A DNA stretch of 26,928 nt. Origin: an uncultured Prevotella sp. (GTDB taxonomy: Bacteria > Bacteroidota > Bacteroidia > Bacteroidales > Bacteroidaceae). The stretch lies in assembly GCA_905202125.1 (NCBI GenBank), contig CAJKQX010000030.1, positions 1 to 26,928 of the forward strand, in the 5' to 3' direction. Made by a program: the position numbers and the translations under genes. Each line of letters opens with the position of its first letter. The first letter of the stretch is position 1. Below, one piece after another: positions 1-6,890 of this stretch. The notes under the pieces are model-generated. The model did no database searches. It saw nothing but the letters and a program-made list of their open reading frames with translations, and was not told the origin of the DNA.

Positions 1-130
1 CCTTTTGGAATTTTGATGTGTTACGGTGGGGTGATAACATGTGTTTTTCGGCCCGCATCTTTCTATTTTGCTATTTCGTTTTGTCAAAACTTTTTACTTT
101 CAGTGTTGTATATTTATGCATTTTCGGACG
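1..130. repeat. Dispersed ~130-bp repeat, copy A (5' end cut by the window)
   Basis: These bases match 14597-14726 in the same orientation with only a handful of substitutions and one compensating pair of one-base indels, about 95% identical by eye. Similarity stops sharply after the shared CGGACG. The copy begins at base 1 in the last part of a palindromic unit (CCTTTTGG) that in the other copy is preceded by two more such units, so the element probably extends left of the window. An ARG-box-like sequence, TGTATATTTATGCA, sits at 107-120. No convincing protein is encoded here. Confidence 0.85.
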
Positions 131-399
131 TTTTTATGGGTATGGCGTAAGGACGCGATACATCATCTCCGCACGTAAAAAACATCCCGAAATATATTTT
201 TTTGCATTTCCGGTCAATCCGTGTCGCAATGTTTTTCAAATTCAGTTCAATTTCTTGGACCCCTCCCTATATCTGCCAACCGATATTTGTTATGCTTATC
301 CTACATTTGGAGTGACAAACCGAAAATATTCGGCGCTTCATTCTCTCGTTCGATTATTTTTTGTACATTTGCATTCAACGTATAAAAGCAAGAAGCACA
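131..399. other. Non-coding stretch between repeat copy A and the flippase-like gene
   Basis: I see no supportable gene in this AT-rich stretch. Two Bacteroidetes -7-like boxes occur: TACATTTG at 302-309 and TACATTTG at 364-371. Neither has a clear TTTG at the expected 19-21 bp upstream. The second is the better placed to drive the downstream membrane-protein gene. A small inverted repeat (CCGAA/TTCGG) lies near 320-333. Confidence 0.5.
364..371 (+). promoter_or_regulatory. Possible -7 box for the flippase-like/pepD operon
   Basis: TACATTTG fits the Bacteroidetes -7 consensus TAnnTTTG. The -33 region about 20 bp upstream is poor. If it is used, transcription starts near 376, which rules out the TTG at 361 as start codon and favours the TTG at 400. 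Confidence 0.35.
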
Positions 400-1416
400 T
401 TGAAACCTTATAAAACAATAAGTGGCTTATTCAAGGTTGCCCTGTCGCTCGTTTTCGGTGGGGCGATACTGTATTGGATGTATCGCGGCTTTGATTTCAC
501 ACAGTTGGGACATCTGCTACGCTACGACATGGACTGGACGTGGATGTTGCTCTCTTTTCCCTTCGGTATATTGGCCCAGATGTTCAGGGGGTGGCGTTGG
601 AGTCTCTCGCTCGAGCCCCTCGGCGAACGGCCGCGACGGGGCACGAGCGTCAATTCCATTTTTCTGTCCTACGCCGTCAGCCTTCTCGTGCCGCGTGTGG
701 GCGAGTTTGCCCGTTGCGCCATACTCAGACGCTACGACGGCATATCCTTCCCCAAGTCGTTGGGCACCGTCCTCACCGAGCGCATCATCGACTCGCTGCT
801 CCTCATGTGCATCGCCATGCTCACGCTCGTGTGCCACGTCCGGATATTCGATACGTTCTTCACGCGCACGGGTACCAATCTCGAGGGTATCCTCAACGGT
901 TTTTCCACCACCGGATATATGGTCACCGCCGCCTGCGGCGTGGCTGTCGTCATATTGGCGTGGTATATGCTTCGCCGCTTCTCTATATATTATAAGGTGC
1001 GCACCACGATAGGCAGCATCTGGCAAGGGGTGTGCTCGCTGCGCCGCATGAGACGCAAATGGCTCTTCGTGTTTTTCACCCTCGCCATCTGGGTGAGCTA
1101 TTTCCTGCACTACTATCTCACGTTTTTCTGTTTCGACTCCACATCTGCCCTCGGCCCGTCGTGCGCTCTGGTCACGTTCATTGTGGGCAGCATAGCCGTT
1201 GTCGTGCCCACACCCAACGGCGCGGGACCCTGGCATTTCGCCGTCAAGACGATGCTCATACTCTATGGAGTGGGCGAGACCGATGCTCTCTATTTCGTCC
1301 TGATAGTGCACACGGTACAGACTCTGCTCGTGGCCCTGCTCGGTATCATAGCCTGGCTGTCGCTTTCGTTCACGTCGGTACGCGTCGGGAATCAATCGAT
1401 AGAATCAAACCATTAA
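400..1416 (+). CDS. Flippase-like integral membrane protein (lysylphosphatidylglycerol synthase TM-region family)
   Basis: This polytopic inner-membrane protein of about 338 residues belongs to the LPG_synthase_TM / UPF0104 family, with many hydrophobic helices and no soluble transferase domain. Conserved-looking stretches include FRGWRWSLSLEPLG near the N terminus, the loop VPRVGEFARCAILRRYD, TVLTERIIDSLLL, and a late PTPNGAGPWHFAVK segment. Substrate is unknown; relatives are annotated as flippase-like. No ATG precedes the first helix: the frame is open back to a TTG at 361, but a -7 box overlaps that position, so I prefer the TTG at 400. The first ATG (478) would remove most of helix 1. 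It ends 12 bases before pepD, so the two are probably co-transcribed. The family call is firm; the start is uncertain. Confidence 0.82.
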   Translation: MKPYKTISGLFKVALSLVFGGAILYWMYRGFDFTQLGHLLRYDMDWTWMLLSFPFGILAQMFRGWRWSLSLEPLGERPRRGTSVNSIFLSYAVSLLVPRVGEFARCAILRRYDGISFPKSLGTVLTERIIDSLLLMCIAMLTLVCHVRIFDTFFTRTGTNLEGILNGFSTTGYMVTAACGVAVVILAWYMLRRFSIYYKVRTTIGSIWQGVCSLRRMRRKWLFVFFTLAIWVSYFLHYYLTFFCFDSTSALGPSCALVTFIVGSIAVVVPTPNGAGPWHFAVKTMLILYGVGETDALYFVLIVHTVQTLLVALLGIIAWLSLSFTSVRVGNQSIESNH

Positions 1417-1428
1417 CATTATATTACT

Positions 1429-2886
1429 ATGAGTGAAATAAAGAACCTTAGGCCCGAGTGCATCTGGAGAAATTTCCACGCACTCACGCAAGTTCCGCGT
1501 CCGTCAGGACATCTGGACAAAGTACAACAGTTTTTGCTCGATTTCGCAGCTAATGCGGGTGTCGAGGCATTCAAGGATGCCGCCGGCAACATCGTCATGC
1601 GCAAACCGGCAACTCCCGGAATGGAAAATTGCAAGGGCGTGATATTGCAGGCTCACATGGATATGGTGCCTCAGAAGAGTAAGGCCAGTACACATAATTT
1701 CGAGACTGATCCTATCCGGACATGGGTAGACGGCGAATGGGTGAAAGCCCGCGAGACCACTCTCGGTGCCGACAATGGTATCGGTGTGGCCGCCATCATG
1801 TCTGTCATGGAGGACAAGACCCTTGTTCACGGTCCGGTGGAAGGACTCATCACGGCCGACGAAGAGACAGGTATGTATGGTGCCAACGACCTGCCTGCCG
1901 ACGAATTGCAAGGAGATATACTCTTCAATCTCGACTCCGAGAGCTTCGGTCAGTTCTGTATCGGTAGCGCTGGTGGTGTCAACGTGACAGCCACACTCGG
2001 ATACAAAGAAGTGGATACCGACCCCGAGGATGTGGCCGTGAAGGTGTCGCTCAAGGGTCTCAAGGGTGGTCACTCAGGACTGGAGATACATCTCGGACGT
2101 GGCAATGCCAACAAACTCATGGCGCGTTTCGTGCGCGATGCCATCACCGAGCTTGACGCCCGACTGGCTTCATGGCATGGCGGTAACATGCGCAACGCCA
2201 TCCCGTTCGAGTGTGAGACCATACTCACATTGCCCAAAGAGAATGTGGACGAGCTCAAGTCGATGGCTGCCGACTACGCCGTGCTCCTTGCCGACGAGTA
2301 CGAGGGCATAGAGAGTGGCATCCACTTTGCCGCAGAGGATTGCGAGGCGCCCGCCCATGAGGTGCCGGAGGATATCCAGGACAATCTGCTCGACGCCATC
2401 TACGGATGCCACAACGGCGTGATGCGTATGATACCGTCGTTCCCCACGGTGGTCGAGACATCGTCCAACCTCGCCATAGTTGACATCGCCGAGGGCAATG
2501 CGAAGATCAAGATTCTGGCCCGCGGTTCGCGCGAGAGCTACAAGGAATATCTCGTCAACACGCTGCAGAGCACATTCAATATGGCCGGCATGAAGGTTGA
2601 GACCGATGGCGACTATTGCGGATGGGACCCCAACACGCAGAGCGAGATACTTCATCTCTTCAAAGCCAAGTATCAGGAGCTCTTCGGCGAGGAGGCTGTT
2701 GTCGTTGTCGACCATGCCGGACTGGAGTGTTCCATCATTCTGGGCAAGTATCCTCATCTCGATGTGGTGTCCTTCGGACCGACCATCCGTTCGCCCCACA
2801 CCACCAATGAGCGTTGCCTCATATCCACCATCGAACCGTTCTGGAATCTGCTCAAAGCCGCTTTGGCCGCCATTCCCGAGAAATAA
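1429..2886 (+). CDS. pepD: Aminoacyl-histidine dipeptidase (cytosol nonspecific dipeptidase), M20 family
   Basis: At 485 residues this is a full-length PepD, a cytoplasmic zinc metallopeptidase that hydrolyses dipeptides such as Xaa-His. M20 metal and catalytic residues are visible: AHMDMVP (His76, Asp78), LGADNGIG (bridging Asp115), TADEETG (Glu145 general base, Glu146), the metal-ligand Asp of FNLDSE (Asp169), and a C-terminal SPHTTNE carrying the last His. A GGHSG motif marks the inserted lid/dimerisation domain. The ATG at 1429 gives the expected N terminus (LRPECIWRNFHALTQVPRPSG). It follows the flippase-like gene by 12 bases and is closed by a strong intrinsic terminator at 2942-2989. 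It fits a lifestyle of peptide use in the gut or mouth. Confidence 0.96.
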   Translation: MSEIKNLRPECIWRNFHALTQVPRPSGHLDKVQQFLLDFAANAGVEAFKDAAGNIVMRKPATPGMENCKGVILQAHMDMVPQKSKASTHNFETDPIRTWVDGEWVKARETTLGADNGIGVAAIMSVMEDKTLVHGPVEGLITADEETGMYGANDLPADELQGDILFNLDSESFGQFCIGSAGGVNVTATLGYKEVDTDPEDVAVKVSLKGLKGGHSGLEIHLGRGNANKLMARFVRDAITELDARLASWHGGNMRNAIPFECETILTLPKENVDELKSMAADYAVLLADEYEGIESGIHFAAEDCEAPAHEVPEDIQDNLLDAIYGCHNGVMRMIPSFPTVVETSSNLAIVDIAEGNAKIKILARGSRESYKEYLVNTLQSTFNMAGMKVETDGDYCGWDPNTQSEILHLFKAKYQELFGEEAVVVVDHAGLECSIILGKYPHLDVVSFGPTIRSPHTTNERCLISTIEPFWNLLKAALAAIPEK

Positions 2887-2941
2887 TATAAGGTATATTC
2901 CCACCTTTCCGATGATGGTACGGTGACAATTCTAAGCCCTG

Positions 2942-2989
2942 AAGGACTGTATCCGACAACGTTTCCGATACAGTCCTTTTCTTTTTTTT
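2942..2989 (+). terminator. Intrinsic terminator after pepD
   Basis: A perfect 12-bp stem (AAGGACTGTATC pairing with GATACAGTCCTT) around a 13-base loop is followed by a long T run broken by a single C. It begins 55 bases after the pepD stop. Confidence 0.92.
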
Positions 2990-3057
2990 CGTTTTCCCCC
3001 AATCTTTTGATGTTAATCAATAAACACGCCGTTTTCCGCCCATAATCGTCCAAAACC

Positions 3058-3088
3058 TTTGGCCGACACTCTTTTTTACCTATCTTTG
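3058..3088 (+). promoter_or_regulatory. Bacteroidetes-type promoter for the 28-residue peptide gene
   Basis: TTTG at 3058-3061 and TATCTTTG at 3081-3088 are separated by 19 bp, matching the TTTG/TAnnTTTG consensus closely. Transcription should start near 3093. The leader that follows holds a direct repeat of AAGGATAAC (3106-3114 and 3120-3128). Confidence 0.8.
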
Positions 3089-3154
3089 CACCGTCTAAAG
3101 GACAAAAGGATAACTACTTAAGGATAACAAATTTTAAAAGAAAGGTAAAAGATT

Positions 3155-3241
3155 ATGGTAACATTATTGATTTTTGCCGTTGTGGCTATTTCTATTGCCA
3201 AGGCAGTTAATTTGGGTCATCAGATTGATTTGCAGAAGTAA
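3155..3241 (+). CDS. Predicted 28-residue single-pass membrane peptide
   Basis: The reading frame encodes MVTLLIFAVVAISIAKAV followed by NLGHQIDLQK. Residues 2-14 are strongly hydrophobic and the C-terminal third is polar, as in small single-span membrane proteins. A purine-rich AAAGAAAGG lies a suitable distance upstream of the ATG. The gene sits alone between a good promoter (3058-3088) and its own terminator (3295-3333), giving a transcript of roughly 240 bases. That isolation is the main reason for calling it real. I do not recognise the family. It might be a small inner-membrane regulator or stress peptide, a toxin-like peptide, or the transcript could act mainly as a small RNA. Confidence 0.55.
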   Translation: MVTLLIFAVVAISIAKAVNLGHQIDLQK

Positions 3242-3294
3242 ACAATCTGTTGTCTCACTTACATGAGAACAAAGAACTTTTAAATATTCGAAAG

Positions 3295-3333
3295 ACGGGA
3301 TGCGACCACTCAATGTCGTTTCCCGTTTTTTGG
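3295..3333 (+). terminator. Intrinsic terminator of the small-peptide transcript
   Basis: ACGGGA-T-GCGAC pairs with GTCGT-T-TCCCGT (one G-T pair and a T-T mismatch) around an 8-base loop, followed by a T run. An additional weaker hairpin (TTGTCTC / GAGAACAA) lies just upstream near 3249-3273. Confidence 0.85.
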
Positions 3334-3410
3334 TTTTTATATGTCCTGCCGGCAGATCATGTTCCAATGCTCATCAGGCCGATATTTTCTATTCATTTTG
3401 AGTCAATATT

Positions 3411-3440
3411 CGTATGGGTTTAACCCAAACGGTCATTAGA
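3411..3440. repeat. Short palindromic pair, GGGTTTAACCC and CGGTCATTAGACCG
   Basis: Two adjacent small inverted repeats lie between the peptide terminator and the rsmA promoter. The stretch CCCAAACGGTCATTAGA recurs almost exactly at 26879-26896 as CCCAAATCGGTCATTAGA, with one inserted base. Its presence in two unrelated intergenic regions suggests a dispersed short repeat. Confidence 0.5.
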
Positions 3441-3487
3441 CCGACAATGGGCATGAATGATTTGTGTTTAAAAAAATTCTTTATTCA

Positions 3488-3519
3488 TTTGCCATTGCGC
3501 TCACCTTTTAGTAAATTTG
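3488..3519 (+). promoter_or_regulatory. Promoter of rsmA, abutting the start codon
   Basis: TTTG at 3488-3491 and TAAATTTG at 3512-3519 are 20 bp apart, an excellent match to the Bacteroidetes promoter. Only four bases separate the -7 box from the ATG at 3524, so the predicted transcription start coincides with or falls next to the start codon. Confidence 0.8.
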
Positions 3520-3523
3520 TCGT

Positions 3524-4321
3524 ATGAAATCAGTGAGACCAAAAAAGAATCTCGGTCAGCATTTCCTGACCGATCTCAATATTGCCAAAGCCATCGCCGA
3601 TACCGTTGATGCCTGTCCCGAAATACCTATCCTCGAGATAGGGCCGGGCATGGGTGTGCTCACGCAGTATCTCATGACCAAAGGTCGCGAGTGCAAGGTG
3701 GTGGAGATAGACGACGAGTCGGTGGCTTATCTCAAGTGCAATTTTCCGCAGTTGGGAGACAATATCATCGGCGATGATTTCCTTCGTATGGACCTGAGCG
3801 ATGTCTTCGGCGGCCGCAAGTTCGTGCTAACGGGCAACTATCCTTATGACATCTCTTCGCAGATATTCTTCAAGATGCTCGACAATCGCGACCTCATACC
3901 CTGCTGTACGGGCATGATTCAGCGCGAGGTGGCGCTACGCATGGCCTCCGCTCCGGGCAACAAGGCCTACGGCATATTGTCGGTGCTCACACAGGCATGG
4001 TATGATGTGGAGTATCTTTTCACTGTCGACGAGCACGTGTTCAACCCGCCTCCCAAAGTCAAAAGTGCCGTCATACGCATGACACGCAACTCCGCCACCG
4101 TGCTGGGATGCGATGAAATCCTGTTCAAACGTGTCGTCAAGACCGTCTTCGGACAGCGGCGCAAGATGCTTCGTGGCAGCATCAAACAGCTATTCCCGGC
4201 CGGTGCATCGCCCGATTTCTATGCCATGGATGTCATGACACGCCGACCCGAACAACTCAGTGTGGCCGAGTTTGTCGATCTCACCAATATTGTGGAGGCC
4301 GAATTGCGGCGCAACGGATGA
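3524..4321 (+). CDS. rsmA: 16S rRNA (adenine1518/1519-N6) dimethyltransferase
   Basis: RsmA (KsgA) dimethylates two adjacent adenines in the 3' terminal helix 45 of 16S rRNA late in 30S assembly, using S-adenosylmethionine. The 265-residue protein has the family start KKNLGQHFL at 8-15, the SAM-binding EIGPGMG at 38-44, the acidic ribose contact in VVEID (Glu61), and the catalytic NYPY at 105-108. The C-terminal helical domain follows the FNPPPKVKSAV segment. The start is fixed by the conserved N terminus, which makes the very short distance to the promoter notable. It is monocistronic as far as can be seen, with a hairpin about 60 bases downstream. Confidence 0.97.
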   Translation: MKSVRPKKNLGQHFLTDLNIAKAIADTVDACPEIPILEIGPGMGVLTQYLMTKGRECKVVEIDDESVAYLKCNFPQLGDNIIGDDFLRMDLSDVFGGRKFVLTGNYPYDISSQIFFKMLDNRDLIPCCTGMIQREVALRMASAPGNKAYGILSVLTQAWYDVEYLFTVDEHVFNPPPKVKSAVIRMTRNSATVLGCDEILFKRVVKTVFGQRRKMLRGSIKQLFPAGASPDFYAMDVMTRRPEQLSVAEFVDLTNIVEAELRRNG

Positions 4322-4378
4322 AGGTTTTTATTCCAAATACATCGTTCATACACCTTATTAATATATAATACGGACGGT

Positions 4379-4408
4379 TGCGTAGCGGCGGCTGCGCATC
4401 TTTCTCTT
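4379..4408 (+). terminator. Probable terminator after rsmA
   Basis: TGCGTAGC pairs with GCTGCGCA (one G-T pair) around a GGCG loop, followed by TCTTTCTCTT. The T run is interrupted, so efficiency is uncertain. Confidence 0.55.
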
Positions 4409-4497
4409 AAATACAAAAACTGTACTCCTCTCATTTAGAGGTATACATTTTTCTTGATGAATTACGGAAATAAACAAATATTTTAAACAGAAGAAAG

Positions 4498-4692
4498 ATG
4501 AAGAAAAATTACGAATCTCCTTGTATCAAGGTGGTTGAGGTCAAGATCGAATCAGACCTCCTTGTGCAGTCGTGGGGAACAAGTGACAGTTCCAGCGGCA
4601 TTATTGAAGGAATGCCTGACGATGGTGATGTGTATGACCCTAACCCCGCCGGTAAAAATGCGAATCACAATTTGTGGGAAAACGAGTTTTAA
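4498..4692 (+). CDS. Small hypothetical protein of the MKK-Y-P-V-E type, 64 residues
   Basis: The protein begins MKKNYESPCIKVVEVKIESD, a pattern shared by many short, multi-copy Bacteroidales proteins of unknown role. The N-terminal 25 residues are the family-like part (Lys-Tyr-x-x-Pro, then alternating Val/Glu, then a Leu-Leu pair). The rest is acidic and rich in Ser, Gly, Asp and Asn, ending NLWENEF. There is no signal peptide. A purine-rich AGAAGAAAG precedes the ATG. It lies 37 bases before the secreted-protein gene and probably shares its transcript. The short leader plus variable tail recalls a precursor peptide, but no maturation or export enzyme is nearby, so that is only a possibility. 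Confidence 0.7.
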   Translation: MKKNYESPCIKVVEVKIESDLLVQSWGTSDSSSGIIEGMPDDGDVYDPNPAGKNANHNLWENEF

Positions 4693-4729
4693 TGTATTAA
4701 AAGATTAGTAATTAATTTAAATTGAAACA

Positions 4730-6745
4730 ATGATGAAAAATCTTTATAATTTATTCGCGGTATCATTGCTTTCGTTTGTATTTGGCATTACAAGTGCAAA
4801 CGCTCAGGATGTTATCGACTACATCAATTGGGAGGACAATGCTCATGCAGTCACTATTGATGAAGCGACCAAAGCGGGTGATGTTTATCTGTACAATGTG
4901 AATACCAAGACATTCCTTTCAATGGGTGGTACCTTTGGTTTCAATGCTTTTGGTGCTAATATTGGTATTCCTTTCAAAGTCTCTCAGGGTAAGGATGGAT
5001 ATCTTTTTCAAAGTCCTATCTATGGATTGATAGGTGGGTCCCTGTATCTCGGACTCAACAAACACAGTAACACCGAACTCGAATCTACAGACGTGATGGT
5101 CGATAATGGCAATGGCCTATGGGATAGTAACTATACTTGGAAAGCCACTAATCTAAATCGATCAGGCAAGGTGGTTTATAATTTCCTCATGGGTACAGCT
5201 CCTCTCGCTCTTATGGAAGGTACACTCCGCGCCACAACTGCAACAGGTAATGGCAATACAGAGTGGGCTATCGTGCCGAGAAGCAAATATCTCGAAATTC
5301 TCAGCGGTATCAATGTGCAGACTTTCATCGACATTACGGGATTCATAGACGACAGCCGTTTCTATAATCGTTATGTTAATAATAACTGGACATCTACAAG
5401 TACAGCCAATTGTTTTATTGGAAGCAATTGGAACTGGATTCCTTATGGACAGAAGTATGGTGCATACAGCTGTGCCGAAATAGGTGAAGGTGAAGCTACT
5501 ATCAGTCAGACCATCAGCGGACTCAAACCCGGACTTTATGCCGTTGAGGCACAGGGTTTCTGCTACAACGACAAAAATCTTGCAAACGCTTATCTCTTTG
5601 CCGAGACTAAAACCAATCAAGAGCAGACTGCATTCTCAGTAATCAGCATATCAGACAAGTCTTTGATGGATGCTAATAAGGTAATTTTCGATACAGACTT
5701 TGAATGGAATATTAAAGGTAACAGCGATTTCAACTTCCCCGCAGGTGCCGTTCTCGCATCCGATAGCAAATTTGTTGTAGACGAGTCTAAATATTCACGT
5801 CGCATCTACATTGTTCTTGAGGAAGGACAGACAGACCTCACTCTTGGAATGAAAAAGACAGGCTACGATGGTCGCGCTTTCATGGATAATGTCAAATTGT
5901 ATTATTGTGGTCCTATCCAGCATTTCGGTGTAGACGCTTACAACCGCAATGCCACAAATGTGGACATGGCCAAATATAATTACCGTCGTACATTCTACCT
6001 CAGCCGTAAGTTCAAACTCAACACATGGGAAGCCCTCGTGCTGCCTGTCGACCTCACGGTAGCACAGGTAAGGTCTACATTCGGCGATGACGTCAAGCTC
6101 TGCCAGCTCATAGGTCTCAATCCCGAGCGCGACACTCAGATCATGTTCGAGGAGATAAATCTCGACAAGAATATGTTCGACCATCCGGCCATCAAGGCAG
6201 GAGAGTGCTACATTGTGAAGGTGAGCAAGAATCCCGAGCACAACACATCGGATGAGTTCGTGTTCAATAAGAAGGATGAGGCCGATGGTAAAATTGAGGC
6301 AGTGACCTTCCCGTACGGATATGTTTACAGGTTCAACGGTGTGAACCGTCCTACCGAACTCAAGTCTGTAACGGGTACCGTTGGTAAGAACACAGCCACA
6401 GGCAATATCGAGTACACCTATTTCTATTATCGTCCCGAGTCCGCACCTGCCAATTCGTATGTTGTCATCAACGATAATATGTATCACATACCGTCTGCAT
6501 GGGACAAACTGATGGGTACCTGTTGGTACATCACTGTGCCCACCGATGAGCCTCTCGAGGGTATGGTCATCGCCAATGATGGCACTGTGACAGATATCGA
6601 GGGTGTCGTTACTGATCTCGACAATCGCACTGTCATCAACGGTGTGTTCAACCTCAACGGTCAGAAAGTGGCCGACGATGCCTCTAAGGTGCAGTTGCCC
6701 AAAGGCGTATACATTGTCAATGGAAAGAAACAAATGATAAGATAA
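4730..6745 (+). CDS. Secreted surface protein with Prevotella-type C-terminal tail, 671 residues
   Basis: The first 25 residues are a signal peptide (hydrophobic core LFAVSLLSFVFGITS, cleavage after ANA). The mature protein is rich in aromatic and Asn/Asp residues, as in beta-sandwich proteins. Around residues 260-400, SGLKPGLYAVEAQGF and later LTLGMKKTGYDGRAFMDNVKLYY resemble carbohydrate-binding-module-like jelly-roll domains. From about 425 a second block opens with KLNTWEALVLPVDLT, a pattern common in Prevotella surface proteins. The last ~40 residues (INGVFNLNGQKV then LPKGVYIVNGKKQMIR) look like a type IX secretion-style or related tail, which would suggest export and surface attachment. 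No catalytic motif is recognised. Codon use is AT-richer in the first two thirds than in the last third. Ligand unknown; adhesion or glycan binding is a guess. Confidence 0.8.
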   Translation: MMKNLYNLFAVSLLSFVFGITSANAQDVIDYINWEDNAHAVTIDEATKAGDVYLYNVNTKTFLSMGGTFGFNAFGANIGIPFKVSQGKDGYLFQSPIYGLIGGSLYLGLNKHSNTELESTDVMVDNGNGLWDSNYTWKATNLNRSGKVVYNFLMGTAPLALMEGTLRATTATGNGNTEWAIVPRSKYLEILSGINVQTFIDITGFIDDSRFYNRYVNNNWTSTSTANCFIGSNWNWIPYGQKYGAYSCAEIGEGEATISQTISGLKPGLYAVEAQGFCYNDKNLANAYLFAETKTNQEQTAFSVISISDKSLMDANKVIFDTDFEWNIKGNSDFNFPAGAVLASDSKFVVDESKYSRRIYIVLEEGQTDLTLGMKKTGYDGRAFMDNVKLYYCGPIQHFGVDAYNRNATNVDMAKYNYRRTFYLSRKFKLNTWEALVLPVDLTVAQVRSTFGDDVKLCQLIGLNPERDTQIMFEEINLDKNMFDHPAIKAGECYIVKVSKNPEHNTSDEFVFNKKDEADGKIEAVTFPYGYVYRFNGVNRPTELKSVTGTVGKNTATGNIEYTYFYYRPESAPANSYVVINDNMYHIPSAWDKLMGTCWYITVPTDEPLEGMVIANDGTVTDIEGVVTDLDNRTVINGVFNLNGQKVADDASKVQLPKGVYIVNGKKQMIR

Positions 6746-6760
6746 GTTTATTTGATGAAA

Positions 6761-6808
6761 GGAACCGAATTACTGTCCATTTGAACAGTAATCGGCTCCT
6801 CCCCTTTT
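6761..6808 (+). terminator. Terminator between the convergent secreted-protein gene and menE
   Basis: GGAACCGAATTACTGT pairs with ACAGTAATCGGCTCC around an 8-base loop, with one mismatch and one bulge, followed by TCCCCTTTT. It serves the + strand gene ending at 6745. Read on the other strand, about 80 bases after menE, it has only a short T run, so it may also stop the men operon. Confidence 0.75.
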
Positions 6809-6890
6809 AAGGCGCTGAACAGCATGCTGTCGCTCTTGTTTGAAAGATTGGCAGTGTGCTGTCAGTATTTTTATACGGTTTGAATTTTTT

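Noticed and set aside
18..413. 131-codon + strand frame across repeat copy A
   Set aside because: It runs through the non-coding repeat, has biased Phe/Cys/Tyr composition, overlaps the next gene, and the frame is not shared by copy B because of indels.
517..1395. Long minus-strand frame opposite the flippase-like gene
   Set aside because: Shadow of GC-rich codons; the protein is low-complexity Arg/Glu/His and lacks any family pattern, whereas the + strand frame is a clear membrane protein.
3164..3367. 67-codon minus-strand frame over the small-peptide unit
   Set aside because: It crosses the terminator hairpin and is antisense to a better-supported promoter, peptide and terminator.
4427..4441. 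Second terminator before the 64-residue protein gene
   Set aside because: CCTCT/AGAGG is only a 5-bp stem and the following T run is offset; too weak to call.
5795..6733. 312-codon minus-strand frame opposite the secreted protein
   Set aside because: Mirror of regular codon use on the + strand; no motif, and the opposite frame has a signal peptide and recognisable C-terminal tail.
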